Notes: generated from the sequence alone by a model not told the origin. A stretch of DNA of 64,000 nucleotides from Rhodococcus sp. ABRD24 (GCF_004328705.1 NZ_CP035319.1:2356001-2420000), one strand, 5' to 3'. Counted from the first letter of the stretch, positions 32,061 to 40,548 are shown. Translations and numbers: made by a program.

Positions 32061-33008
32061 TCAGGTCAACACGATGCACGCTGCCATCGTCGTAGCCGAA
32101 ACGACCGCGAGCGCGGTGACAGTAGGCACCGTGACAGTGAACGCCGCTGCCGCGCAGCACGCGAGTCGCGGAAATCGACTGCGCGGGTTCCGGCGCAGTC
32201 GCCACAGGCGCAGATCCATGTCGCTCCCCAACCCGAGGGTCCACGCCGGCGTCTGCGAAGAGGCGCCGGCGACAGCGGAGAGCGCCGAGCTGACCGCGGC
32301 GGGGCTGGTGGCGCGGGCAGCTTGCTGGTCGGCCGCAAGCTCGATCACTGTGTGGACTGCGTGCTGGGCGCGGACGAAGAGCGGCACGACAGGAAAGGCG
32401 CTCGCGAGGACGTCACAGACGCTGACGATCAGATGATGATGTCCGTTCAGATGAGCACGTTCGTGAGCCAGGACAGCGTCTCGCTCGATACTGCTGAGGC
32501 TGGACGACAAACCTTCTGTAGCGACGACGAAACCCGGGCGGCCGGACACCGAATAGGCCATCGGCACCGGGTGCTCGAGCCACATCACGTCCCTGTCGGC
32601 ACGTTCGGTCTTTGCGACGACAGCGATGACGTCGCGGTGAAGATCCTGCACCCGCGACCGAGCCACAGACTGCTTACGCGCGTAGATGGCAGCTCGGACC
32701 ACCAGACCGGCGGCGCCGACGAGGCCTATGACTGCCAGGAGTCCGGTGATCCACGGCTGGAAGGTGTGTTGAACGGTGGAGAAGCACCGCATGACGGCAT
32801 CGGCGATCCCCTCGGCGGGTGCATGGTCAGGCCAGGCAAGGGTAATCACGGCTGAGCTGGCGAAGAACAGCGCCGTCGCGATACTGGCGAGCCAGAAGAC
32901 CAGTACGACGTTCGGGCGAACGCCCCAGTAGGGCAGGCGCTCGAGGACGGGTGCGGCGAGCATCGCCATCAGGACGGCACCGACCAGCAGGACGCTCGCG
33001 AGAGTCAC
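32061..33008 (-). CDS. blaR: M56-family membrane protease, BlaR1/MecR1-like without penicillin-binding domain
   Basis: 315 residues. N-terminal membrane segments (SVLLVGAVLMAMLAAPVLER, VLVFWLASIATALFFASSAV, ITGLLAVIGLVGAAGLVVRA), then the zinc protease site ERDAVLAHERAHLNGHHHLI (HExxH as HERAH) with a later ELAADQQA that may give the third ligand, and a last membrane segment. BlaR1 proteases inactivate BlaI when their sensor is triggered; here no extracellular beta-lactam sensor domain is attached, so the signal is unknown. It overlaps the blaI 3' end by 4 bp. Confidence 0.88.
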   Translation of the reverse strand: MTLASVLLVGAVLMAMLAAPVLERLPYWGVRPNVVLVFWLASIATALFFASSAVITLAWPDHAPAEGIADAVMRCFSTVQHTFQPWITGLLAVIGLVGAAGLVVRAAIYARKQSVARSRVQDLHRDVIAVVAKTERADRDVMWLEHPVPMAYSVSGRPGFVVATEGLSSSLSSIERDAVLAHERAHLNGHHHLIVSVCDVLASAFPVVPLFVRAQHAVHTVIELAADQQAARATSPAAVSSALSAVAGASSQTPAWTLGLGSDMDLRLWRLRRNPRSRFPRLACCAAAAFTVTVPTVTALAVVSATTMAACIVLT

Positions 33009-33364
33009 GTGCGGCGATTCTTCCGCGACCCGCGCTGCAATGCCTCGCGTTCGGCGTCGGAGATGGTGCGTGCAAAGTGCAGCAGGACTGCCGCGGAATC
33101 ATTGCTGCTGTCGAGTAGTTCACGCAACGCCTGAGAGGTCGCTTCCTCTCGTGTGCGTGCAGGTCGATAGAAGTAGGCGCGACTTCGCTTCTCTCGATCG
33201 ACCCAGCCCTTCTCGTGGAGATGGGTAACCACCGTGAGGATGGTGGTGTACGCGAACTGTTTGCGCTCGCTGAGCGTGGCCAGTAGGTCGTGCACCGACA
33301 TCGGCTCCGTAGCCGACCACAGGACGTCCATCACCTCGGCTTCGAGACCACCGAGTCCCTTCAT
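33005..33364 (-). CDS. blaI: BlaI/MecI/CopY-family repressor
   Basis: 119 residues from ATG 33364 (GGGAGAG upstream). Winged-helix region: GLGGLEAEVMDVLWSATEPM, LATLSERKQFAYTTILTVVT (recognition helix YTTILT) and KGWVDREKRSRAYFYRPART (wing). The C-terminal dimerisation helices follow (SQALRELLDSSNDSAAVLLH). It should bind as a dimer to the ACTA-N7-TAGT palindromes found before four transcription units here, including its own upstream M23 gene. It is released when the partner M56 protease acts. CopY members instead use a Cys-x-Cys copper site, which is absent here. Confidence 0.93.
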   Translation of the reverse strand: MKGLGGLEAEVMDVLWSATEPMSVHDLLATLSERKQFAYTTILTVVTHLHEKGWVDREKRSRAYFYRPARTREEATSQALRELLDSSNDSAAVLLHFARTISDAEREALQRGSRKNRRT

Positions 33365-33404
33365 GGCTCTCCCTATCACATGCCGAAAATCCGTTCCCGG
33401 TCCG

Positions 33405-34325
33405 TCAGTCAGATGATGTCACGTTGACGCCACGCGCCCGAAGCCACGCCGTCGGGTCGATCTTCGTACCGTCGGATTGCCAGACCTCATAGTGCAAATG
33501 CGGACCGGTCGATTGCCCCCGATTTCCGACCGTCGCGATCTGCTCGCCTGCCCTGATCTTCTGCCCTGCCGTGACGAGCGCTTCGTTGATATGTCCGAAA
33601 ACGCCAATAGTGCCGTCGTCCTGCAGTATTCGCACCCACAGTCCGAAGCCGGACGCTGGACCTGCTTCGAGGACTGTTCCATCGGTGACGGACACAATTG
33701 GTGTACCAATGTCGTTGGCGATGTCGAGTCCGTAGTGTGTCGTTCCCCAACGCGCGCCATAACTCGAGGTGAGCGTCCCGCTCACCGGAGCCATCGTCCC
33801 TCCGAACGACCGAGGAGGCGATGTCAGCTCGGCATCTTGGGCTCGGACCGCGGACTCGCGCGCGGCCTGTTCACTCAACTGCCTGGCCGCTTCTTCGGCT
33901 CGCTGTCGCGCCTTGCCGAGCTGTTCCGCGAACTCACTCGCGTCCGGAATCTTCGGAATCTGCAAGATCTGCGGCGACGCAGACAGGAGCGGTGTCGCAA
34001 AGCCCTCCGACGGGTTCTGGACGACCCCCGTCTGTGGCGCCGCATCGGCTGGCGAGGCGTGCCCGGTCGAGGAACCCGCCGCGATCAAGGCACCGCTGGC
34101 CACAGACAAGACCATGACCCGACCACCCGGCCCTGCGGACGTCGGCCGACGATGAGCGCCGCCGCGCCGCCGCCGGGTGGTGTCACTGTGCGAGTCTCGG
34201 CGGTCTCGATGCCCACCGATGGTGAGCCCCGAAGCAGTGTGTCTATGGTCCTTGGTCTCATGCGCGTGGGCAGTCTCGATACTCCAGTGACGTGCCAAGA
34301 TCATGTTCCTTGCTCGCTGCAACAT
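33405..34325 (-). CDS. M23-family peptidoglycan endopeptidase (LytM-like)
   Basis: 306 residues from ATG 34325. A basic N-terminus and hydrophobic segment (VMVLSVASGALIAAGSSTGH) are followed by a coiled-coil-like stretch (FAEQLGKARQRAEEAARQLS, EQAARESAVRAQD) and a C-terminal M23 domain: SSYGARWGTTHYGLDIANDI (HxxxD), VRILQDDGTIGVFGHINEAL and GQSTGPHLHYEVWQSDGTKI (HLH). All zinc and catalytic residues are present. It would cut cross-links in the wall. It is first in an apparent operon with blaI (40-nt gap) and blaR, behind the operator at 34359, so wall remodelling is tied to the BlaI signal. Confidence 0.9.
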   Translation of the reverse strand: MLQRARNMILARHWSIETAHAHETKDHRHTASGLTIGGHRDRRDSHSDTTRRRRGGAHRRPTSAGPGGRVMVLSVASGALIAAGSSTGHASPADAAPQTGVVQNPSEGFATPLLSASPQILQIPKIPDASEFAEQLGKARQRAEEAARQLSEQAARESAVRAQDAELTSPPRSFGGTMAPVSGTLTSSYGARWGTTHYGLDIANDIGTPIVSVTDGTVLEAGPASGFGLWVRILQDDGTIGVFGHINEALVTAGQKIRAGEQIATVGNRGQSTGPHLHYEVWQSDGTKIDPTAWLRARGVNVTSSD

Positions 34326-34358
34326 AACGAAATGGTGACGGACAGCGACCACCCTACT

Positions 34359-34373
34359 ACTATCTTGCATAGT
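34359..34373. promoter_or_regulatory. BlaI-type operator, site 4 (M23-blaI-blaR promoter)
   Basis: ACTATCTTGCATAGT, 33 bp before the M23 start. It overlaps a second inverted repeat GCATAGT-TTTTC-ACTATGC (34367-34385). Control at this spot would make blaI autoregulated. Confidence 0.75.
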
Positions 34374-34431
34374 TTTTCACTATGCGTGGTGGGACGCCCG
34401 CTACCAGGGGATTCAGCGCGCGGACGCGGAC

Positions 34432-34701
34432 GTGGGCAAGCCCTCCAAGGAGGATGCGCCCAACACCCGTGCTGTCGCATGTCTACTCTGCGGACCGTTG
34501 ACCGCGGTGATGCAGGGCGAGATTATCCGATCCATGGGACTGCACGCGGTCGCCGTCGCCGGACTCACCGCCGCGGTCGCCTCGCCGTTCACATGGAATC
34601 ACCTCTGGGTGTGGCTCGTTCCGTTGCTCGTCTGGACCGCGGCCCGCGCCCTGTCGAACACGTGGTGGTGTCTAGGAGTGGGCGCACTCTTCTGTGTCTG
34701 A
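34432..34701 (+). pseudogene. Probable remnant of a GT87-like membrane glycosyltransferase
   Basis: The frame reads GLHAVAVAGLTAAVASPFTW then NHLWVWLVPLLVWTAARALS. The SPFTWNHLWVW element is typical of the C-terminal part of GT-C mannosyltransferases (GT87/DUF2029: SPISWxHHWVWV). Only about 60 residues match and no upstream catalytic part is seen, so this is a fragment. The first 25 residues are unrelated. It lies at the edge between the BlaI regulon and a stretch of unknown membrane genes, which suggests a past rearrangement. Confidence 0.35.
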
Positions 34702-34784
34702 AACGGCAACGAGCGCAGTGGTGAGACAGTTCCGAATCCGCCTCTGCGTCAGAAGTGATGGGCGTCGAAACTACCCTTCGCCGT

Positions 34785-35945
34785 TTACCCAGTGAGGCCT
34801 GAGGGAGGTACCGACTTCGAGCGTTTGAGGGCGAACCAACCAGCAACGAGGACAATCACGAGCATGATGACGTTGTGAACGTACTTCGGGATCGGTGCGA
34901 CCGTTCCGATCAGCGGGTCGTAGGTGAACGCGAAGACGCCCCGGCTGATGAGGAAGGCGAGAGCGACTGCGGAGATGCAGCGAATGCCCCATCCCGGCCT
35001 GCGGGCACCGATGAGAATGAGCGCGCCCGCGCCCACGGTGACTCCGACCCCCAGTAAGAATCCGCTCCAATTCTCTCCTGCGAAGTTGCGTAAACACGCG
35101 AGCGTCAACATCACAGCGAACACTGCACCGACCACCGGAGCGGGATCGGATTCGGCGACTTCACGTTTCGCCTTTCGCCGATATCGCCTGCCGAGCAGGT
35201 AGGTGAGTACGAGGCAGACGATCACCAGAGCGCCCGAGGCGAACAACTGGTGAGCAGAAGCGTTACGGGATTCCGGATCGCTCATGATCATCATTGCCGC
35301 TCCGACATAGGCAGCGGTGGCAATGATCAGGCCGGTCCGCCCCAGCCATCCCTCTCGGGCGCGCTCCGGCTGCCATGCCTCTGCCAAGGCGACCGGAGCG
35401 CCGAAGCTGAAGATCACGTGTCCGAGGATGAAGTTGTATGCGCTGGACGCGCTGATCCCGAAGACTGGAATGAGTGTTGCCTGGTACGTCACGGCCCATC
35501 CGTCGTAGCCGTGGTAGTTCTCGCTGAAGAGGGACTGATCGATGAGACACGCCTGCGCAATTGCCAAGGCCAACATGATCATGAGTAAGGAATCCCAACC
35601 CCATCCAGCCCGGCGGACTGCCTCGCGCGCCAGCAAGGCAGGTGCGCCGTAGAGGGCAGCGAAGAACACCACTTCGAACAAGATCGGCCCCACGCGACCG
35701 GTGCTGTCCGCATACGCCGACAGCAACTCGGCGCTGACCGCACTGAGCACCGCCAATGCGACGATCCGAACTGCCGTGAGAAAGTGATCGCTTCGCCGTG
35801 GCGCACGTTTGGCTCCACCGCGATTACTGGAGATGGGCGTAGGAGTGAACGTGCGCTCATGCTTGGCATTCTGTGAAAACTCTTGTGCTTCTTGTCTATT
35901 GCATGGAATGCTGTGCACCATTCTGTTGCGGATCGCGGGCCGCAT
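34785..35945 (-). CDS. Multi-spanning membrane protein of unknown function
   Basis: 386 residues with about nine to ten hydrophobic segments, among them FLTAVRIVALAVLSAVSAEL, ILFEVVFFAALYGAPALLAR, MIMLALAIAQACLIDQSLFS and VVGAVFAVMLTLACLRNFAG. I do not recognise a named family. The N-terminal 50 residues are basic and cytosolic. ATG 35945 lies 6 nt after the stop of the upstream YqeB-like gene, so the two are probably co-transcribed behind the TetR gene; a later ATG at 35921 is possible. Confidence 0.7.
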   Translation of the reverse strand: MRPAIRNRMVHSIPCNRQEAQEFSQNAKHERTFTPTPISSNRGGAKRAPRRSDHFLTAVRIVALAVLSAVSAELLSAYADSTGRVGPILFEVVFFAALYGAPALLAREAVRRAGWGWDSLLMIMLALAIAQACLIDQSLFSENYHGYDGWAVTYQATLIPVFGISASSAYNFILGHVIFSFGAPVALAEAWQPERAREGWLGRTGLIIATAAYVGAAMMIMSDPESRNASAHQLFASGALVIVCLVLTYLLGRRYRRKAKREVAESDPAPVVGAVFAVMLTLACLRNFAGENWSGFLLGVGVTVGAGALILIGARRPGWGIRCISAVALAFLISRGVFAFTYDPLIGTVAPIPKYVHNVIMLVIVLVAGWFALKRSKSVPPSGLTG

Positions 35946-35951
35946 GCCCGA

Positions 35952-36641
35952 TCAGTTGCAGTTCAGAGGGCGCCAGTACTGACGCTTGCCGCTGTCGCGA
36001 ACGACAATGCGATGGCGCGCCAGCTCGCTTCGCAGCTCGCGCTGATCCTCCGAGTCTCCGCTGTCCATAGCGTCCTGGCGGGCTCTCAGTATCGCGTTGG
36101 CATCCTGGGACAGGCCGGATGCTCCATCGATCCATCGCGTAAACGAATCGGCGTGCGGGTCGCGCCCACGCCACGAATAGCCGTGTGAAGTGAAGGCAAC
36201 CTCGAGCGCGTCCAGTGACAGGCCCGTTCTTTCCCGCGCGAGTTCCTCACTTACCGAACCCAACAGGACCAGATGGCCCTCGTCGACGAATACGCAGTTC
36301 ACCTCAGCCGCAGAGAGTATCGTGACCTCGTCGCTCCGCCTGATCGTGACGTTCTGATCGTCAACCGTGACCGACACGATGTGGTCGTAGGCCATGACCG
36401 CGAGCAAGCAGCCGGCCAGAAGACCCACAATGGCGACGACCAGCGCCACCTTGAATCCGATGACATCCGCCAGCTCGGTGATCTTGTCCTGGTTCGGAAA
36501 CCACGCCAACGCCGCCAACCAGGAAGGAACTCGGCTCAAGACGAGGCCAACCAGGGCGCCGAAGATCGGCAACATCGTCCATAGTGCGATGTGCAGGACT
36601 GTGGAGTGACGGACCGTTGTCTTGTCGAGAGTGGCGCTCAT
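35952..36641 (-). CDS. YqeB-like membrane protein
   Basis: 229 residues. Two N-terminal membrane segments (MLPIFGALVGLVLSRVPSWL and VALVVAIVGLLAGCLLAVMA) are followed by a soluble part with the pattern of actinobacterial YqeB-like proteins: VTVDDQNVTIRRSDE, NCVFVDEGHLVLLGSVSEEL and FTSHGYSWRGRDPHADSFTR. The function of the family is unknown. A good ribosome site (GAGGGG) precedes ATG 36641. It lies between the TetR gene (upstream) and the multi-spanning protein gene. Confidence 0.7.
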   Translation of the reverse strand: MSATLDKTTVRHSTVLHIALWTMLPIFGALVGLVLSRVPSWLAALAWFPNQDKITELADVIGFKVALVVAIVGLLAGCLLAVMAYDHIVSVTVDDQNVTIRRSDEVTILSAAEVNCVFVDEGHLVLLGSVSEELARERTGLSLDALEVAFTSHGYSWRGRDPHADSFTRWIDGASGLSQDANAILRARQDAMDSGDSEDQRELRSELARHRIVVRDSGKRQYWRPLNCN

Positions 36642-36656
36642 GTCTGATCCCCCTCG

Positions 36657-37322
36657 TCACTTGTCGACAGGCCGACGGCCCGCGGGAGCAGTTGCCGTAT
36701 CGGCCGCAACGATGGCGCGGACATACAGTGAGGACCACTGCTCGGCGAACGCATCAATCTGATCCGGCTCCCGGCCCCGCAGGAGTCCCGGTACTTCGCC
36801 CATCCCTGATGTCAGAACCGACACGTAGAGAGCAGCATCCACGTCGCGGAACTGGCCGTAGGATTGACCTTCTTCGACAAAGCTGACCAATTCCGCGGTG
36901 CCAGATCGGCCGCTGATTGCAACTGCCTCATGAATTTCCGGAACCTGAATCTGCCTGCGTATCTCGGTCATTGCGCTGACCTGATCGCCGTCGCGCGCGC
37001 AGTACTGGACGAAGCGGGTCAGCATGCCTTCGAGCGCGGCGGGGTAACTGTCGTCGTGGCCGGCCTCCGACGGCTCAGCCATCGCCGCGTCGAGTCGCGC
37101 TTCGACTGTCTCGAGCACTGCCCGCATCAGCGCTTCCTTCTTTTCGAAGTGGTAGGTGATCAGCCCGGGGCTGATCGATGCGTGTTTCGCAATACGGGTG
37201 AATGATGCTGCCTTGTAGCCGCTCTCGGCGACAACAGAGATCGTCGAATCGATGATCTGTGCGCGCCTGGCAGCTTCGATGAACGAAGTGCGAGCCCGCC
37301 CATCCGCAGATGCTGTACGCAT
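36657..37322 (-). CDS. TetR-family transcriptional regulator
   Basis: 221 residues from ATG 37322. HTH: RAQIIDSTISVVAESGYKAA, SFTRIAKHASISPGLITYHF, EKKEALM. The C-terminal domain (YCARDGDQVSAMTEIRRQIQ, EGQSYGQFRDVDAALYVSVL) is the kind found in regulators of efflux or membrane-stress genes. Its stop is 15 bp before the start of the YqeB-like gene, so it heads that operon and probably controls it. The promoter region contains the AT-rich inverted repeat at 37332-37349. The start at 37322 gives a very short leader. Confidence 0.88.
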   Translation of the reverse strand: MRTASADGRARTSFIEAARRAQIIDSTISVVAESGYKAASFTRIAKHASISPGLITYHFEKKEALMRAVLETVEARLDAAMAEPSEAGHDDSYPAALEGMLTRFVQYCARDGDQVSAMTEIRRQIQVPEIHEAVAISGRSGTAELVSFVEEGQSYGQFRDVDAALYVSVLTSGMGEVPGLLRGREPDQIDAFAEQWSSLYVRAIVAADTATAPAGRRPVDK

Positions 37323-37331
37323 AACTAAAAT

Positions 37332-37349
37332 ACTATATGGGCAACTAGT
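37332..37349. promoter_or_regulatory. Inverted repeat before the TetR gene (candidate operator)
   Basis: ACTATATGGGCAACTAGT, 10 bp before the tetR start. The ends ACTA/TAGT resemble the BlaI-type sites but the spacing is 18, not 15, so it is more likely the TetR protein's own site. The surrounding 37323-37596 gap (274 bp) holds no other recognised element. Confidence 0.4.
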
Positions 37350-37596
37350 AGATGACAAGGTGGCATCTTCCCTCGCACTCCAGCGCTGGGGTTCGGCCTC
37401 CTTCATCGTTCTCTTCTGATTGATCCGCCATTGCAGTCATCAGGCCCCCTGCGGTCATGATTCGCACGTGGGTGGCACCGACTCGACGGCTCCTGTGATC
37501 TGGCTACTGGTCTGGCGACAGGCTTCCTGCGGACCCAACCAGGCAGTCTCAACACTGCTACCGTTGCGAAACGGAGATTTCAGGCGGGACTGAACG

Positions 37597-37944
37597 ATGG
37601 AAGACGCCGTACTGGCGATGATTTTCCTGGCAGGCGCCGGCATGTGCGCTCTTGCTGCATACACCGGCGCCCAGGGCTGGGTCACTGATCCCGCGAAGGG
37701 CTACAAAGTTCCGTCCAAGGTGCGGGCCAGCCCGGAACTGACCGGAGTCGCGAACACTCTCGTCGCCCGGTGGTGCACTGTGGCATCGGTTCTCTATCTG
37801 ATCCCGGCGGCAGCGTTGGTACCCAGTGTCTTCTCGGAGTTTCAGATCCCGCTCCCCACCTGGAAACTCGTAGCCCTCGCCGCATACGGCATGGTGGTCA
37901 GCATGGTGGCCGCTTATCCGTTTGAGCGAATCTCGCGTCTGTGA
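37597..37944 (+). CDS. Small membrane protein of unknown function
   Basis: 115 residues with three membrane segments: AVLAMIFLAGAGMCALAAYT, WCTVASVLYLIPAAALVPSV and LVALAAYGMVVSMVAAYPFE. Between the first two lies a polar loop (DPAKGYKVPSKVRASPELTG). I do not recognise the family. GGCGGGA precedes the ATG by about 6 nt. It is divergent from the TetR gene, which may control it. Confidence 0.6.
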   Translation: MEDAVLAMIFLAGAGMCALAAYTGAQGWVTDPAKGYKVPSKVRASPELTGVANTLVARWCTVASVLYLIPAAALVPSVFSEFQIPLPTWKLVALAAYGMVVSMVAAYPFERISRL

Positions 37945-38064
37945 CATGCCGCCTCCCGGCCCGATCCTGAGTGGTTTGAGGTCGTCGAGGTCGGGCTGGC
38001 CCTACCAGGAAGACTCGGGTTCAGCGTATGGCACTCGTACCCGATCCTCGCTGGAATGGTGGGT

Positions 38065-38457
38065 ATGAACAAGATTCTTCACCGCCTCTCCAGCGCAACG
38101 GTTCTCGTCGCATGCCTTGCCCTGTCGGGGTGTTCGTCGAGCGAGCACTCCGAGCAGGAGTCGTTCGCATTTGCTGGCACTACGCTCAACGTGATCCATG
38201 ACAACGCCAACATGCCCGTCACGGTGTCGGCGCACACTGTCGCAATCGAGGAAAGCAGTCAGGTGATCGTGGAGGTCCAGACCCAAACCTTGGGACAGAG
38301 CCCAGAGACTCCGGCCTGGTCGTTGACCGATGACACCTTGGACATCGGCACCCCGTGCGCCGGCAGCGTCGTCGGGTATTGCGAGGCGAGCTATTCGATC
38401 CGGGTTCCCGCGGGAACCGAGGTGATGGTCAACGGTCGGCCGACGACAGTCGGTTGA
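38065..38457 (+). CDS. Small lipoprotein of unknown function
   Basis: 130 residues from ATG 38065. Signal and lipobox MNKILHRLSSATVLVACLAL then SGCSSSE. The mature part has beta-rich repeats (TLNVIHDNANMPVTVSAHTV, QVIVEVQTQTLGQS) and ends YSIRVPAGTEVMVNGRPTTV, like a short DUF4097-type adhesin domain truncated to one unit. It is convergent with the response regulator gene (3 bp apart). The DUF4097 comparison is tentative. Confidence 0.6.
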   Translation: MNKILHRLSSATVLVACLALSGCSSSEHSEQESFAFAGTTLNVIHDNANMPVTVSAHTVAIEESSQVIVEVQTQTLGQSPETPAWSLTDDTLDIGTPCAGSVVGYCEASYSIRVPAGTEVMVNGRPTTVG

Positions 38458-38460
38458 TCG

Positions 38461-39162
38461 TCACCCCTCCTGTCCACGCAGATAAGCCAGAACCGCTGCG
38501 ACACGGCGGTTCTGGTCGTCGTTGGGCGGCAGGTCGAGCTTCATCATCGTGTTTCCGATGTGCTTGACGACCGCCGCTTCGGAGATGACCAGACGCCGCG
38601 CTATGGCAGAGTTGGAGTGGCCTTCGGCCATGACCGCCAAGACCTCTCGCTCGCGTGCGGTGAGTCGTTGGAGCGGGTCGCGGCGACGTTTGATCATCTG
38701 GCTGATCACTGCGGGGTCTACCGCTGTGCCGCCGGCATGGACGCGGCGGAGCGTGTCTGCGAACTCGTTGACGTCGCTGACCCGATCCTTGAGCAGGTAT
38801 CCGATCCCTGCCCCGTCGGCGCTGTCGAGAAGCTCGGCGACGTAGCTCTGTTCGACATACTGGCTGAGGACCACCACGGGAAGAGCAGGACGCTCCTTGC
38901 GCAGGATCACCGCGGCGGCGAGACCTTCGGATCGATAGGTCGGCGGCATCCGCACATCGGTGACTACCAGGTCCGGATCGGATTCCCGTCCCGCGGCGAT
39001 CAGCTCCTCGGCTGTGCCCACCGCAGCGACGATGACGAATCCGTTGCGCTCGAGCAGGACCTCGAGCCCTTCGCGCAGGAGTGTGTTGTCCTCGGCAATG
39101 ACGACGCGGAGAGGCTCCGGAAGCGGAGACGACGCAGCCGTCCTGGTGACAGCTTCGGTCAT
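38461..39162 (-). CDS. NarL/LuxR-family response regulator
   Basis: 233 residues. Receiver domain: RVVIAEDNTLLREGLEVLLE with the acidic pocket, the phosphoacceptor Asp in DPDLVVTDVRMPP, the Ser/Thr site in VVVLSQYVEQSYVAEL and Lys in GYLLKDRVSD. Output HTH: LTAREREVLAVMAEGHSNSA, IARRLVISEAAVVKHIGNTM. It pairs with the kinase encoded just upstream (4-bp overlap). The likely target is the divergent ABC transporter operon from 40549. Confidence 0.94.
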   Translation of the reverse strand: MTEAVTRTAASSPLPEPLRVVIAEDNTLLREGLEVLLERNGFVIVAAVGTAEELIAAGRESDPDLVVTDVRMPPTYRSEGLAAAVILRKERPALPVVVLSQYVEQSYVAELLDSADGAGIGYLLKDRVSDVNEFADTLRRVHAGGTAVDPAVISQMIKRRRDPLQRLTAREREVLAVMAEGHSNSAIARRLVISEAAVVKHIGNTMMKLDLPPNDDQNRRVAAVLAYLRGQEG

Positions 39163-40487
39163 CTGCGGCCTCCCTCGAGCACACCGAGCGTGATGGTGAC
39201 GATCGTCGGTCCGCCGAGAGGCGAGTCGATCACCAGGTCTCCGTCGAGTGCAGCGACGCGGTCGGCGATCCCGTCGAGCCCGCCGTTCTCGTGTCGGCGC
39301 GTACCGGCTCCGCCGCAGCCGTCGTCGCGAACGCTGATCTCGACGAGTTCGGTTTCGGGTTGGAGCCGACGGAGAATGACGTCGGCCTGGCTGGCCCCGC
39401 TGTGTTTGACAACGTTCGCGAGAAGCTCTGCGACGCAGAAGTACAAGTTGGTTTCGACATCGGCGGGCAGGCGGTCGGCGAGCTGATCGTCGATGGTGAT
39501 CGGGATGGCGAACAAGTCGGCCAGTTCGCCGACCGCTGCACCAAGGCCGTGATCGATGAGTACCTGCGGATGGATATTGCGCACGAAGCGGCGCAGAGCC
39601 TCCAAGGTCTGACGGGCCTGGCTTTGGGCGCGGGCCACGTCGGCGCGGCCGGGTGCATCGGCCGGCATCGCGGCAAGGGCGAGTCCCAGGGTCATGCTCA
39701 CCGACAGTAGTTGCGGTTGAACACCGTCGTGCAGATCGCTTTCGATACGACGACGCTCGACATCGAAGGCGCGCACCAGACGCGCGCGCGATTGCGCGGT
39801 CATGCTCAGGTCGCGCTGTAACCGCTGTTCCGGACGGGTCAGCACCTGAAACACCAACGAGGCGTGAGCCCGAGCAGCGGCAGGCGACGCGAAGACGAGA
39901 CCTGCCAGCAAGGCCACTGCGATGACGGCTGCAAACAAGGATTGGGACACAGTGTTCACCGTGAACGGCCCGATGACCGCCTGGTCACCGATCGCCACCA
40001 GGAACGGGCTGACCAACGCGACCAGGGAGCCCACGCCTACCAAGGCAGAAAGGACGGCGACGGCACCACCGAGCGTCAGCATGACGACCGTGTAGGCCAA
40101 AGGCCTGACCAGGGTCCGCGGCTCGCTCAGCCGGGTCTCGGGTCTTCCTCCTGCAGCCCGGTCGAGCAGGGCGGCGGCTCCACTCCAATCTGCTCGCGCG
40201 AGGGCGACCGAGAGGAGGGGAAGACCCATACCGAGCAGCCCCAAGCCCGCAACCAGGATGGCTCCCACCCCGCCGGTGCTGTGGCCAGAACCGTTGAGTG
40301 CGAGGGCGATCAGCCTGCCCAGCAACACAACACCGCCTAGTGCAGTCAGTGCCCGTGCTACGACTGCCGCCGTATAGAGCACACCCCGCCACCGCTTGAC
40401 GATCGGTAGCACCTCCTGCTGCAACTCCACACGACTCACCTGCCCATCGTAAGGACGAATTGGCGGCGACGCGGTAGAGCCAGCCAT
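39159..40487 (-). CDS. Sensor histidine kinase (HisKA_3 type)
   Basis: 442 residues from ATG 40487. Four to six N-terminal membrane segments (VVARALTALGGVVLLGRLIA, GGVGAILVAGLGLLGMGLPL, LAYTVVMLTLGGAVAVLSAL, LFAAVIAVALLAGLVFASPA) precede the dimerisation/phosphoacceptor helix DVERRRIESDLHDGVQPQLL (His in LHDGVQ) and the ATPase domain (NLYFCVAELLANVVKHSGAS N-box, VRDDGCGGAG, GGLDGIADRVAALDG). It has almost no extracytoplasmic loop, like LiaS/BceS-type kinases that sense through a partner transporter, which fits the divergent FtsX-type ABC transporter. Confidence 0.93.
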   Translation of the reverse strand: MAGSTASPPIRPYDGQVSRVELQQEVLPIVKRWRGVLYTAAVVARALTALGGVVLLGRLIALALNGSGHSTGGVGAILVAGLGLLGMGLPLLSVALARADWSGAAALLDRAAGGRPETRLSEPRTLVRPLAYTVVMLTLGGAVAVLSALVGVGSLVALVSPFLVAIGDQAVIGPFTVNTVSQSLFAAVIAVALLAGLVFASPAAARAHASLVFQVLTRPEQRLQRDLSMTAQSRARLVRAFDVERRRIESDLHDGVQPQLLSVSMTLGLALAAMPADAPGRADVARAQSQARQTLEALRRFVRNIHPQVLIDHGLGAAVGELADLFAIPITIDDQLADRLPADVETNLYFCVAELLANVVKHSGASQADVILRRLQPETELVEISVRDDGCGGAGTRRHENGGLDGIADRVAALDGDLVIDSPLGGPTIVTITLGVLEGGRR

Positions 40488-40548
40488 ACCGTCATTCGAC
40501 GGTCCGGCCCTACTGCGCCATACCGGTGCATGCGATGTGCTGGATGCT

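Noticed and set aside
33405..34373. The BlaI system as a beta-lactamase regulon
   Set aside because: No beta-lactamase or penicillin-binding protein is encoded nearby and the M56 protease has no penicillin-sensor domain.
37332..37349. A fifth BlaI-type operator
   Set aside because: The ACTA and TAGT ends are present but the spacing is 18, not 15, and the gene behind is a TetR regulator that probably has its own site.
38487..38515. CCAGAACCGC/GCGGTTCTGG hairpin as a terminator for the lipoprotein gene
   Set aside because: It lies inside the 3' coding part of the response regulator and has no T-run. The pairing could be chance in GC-rich coding DNA.
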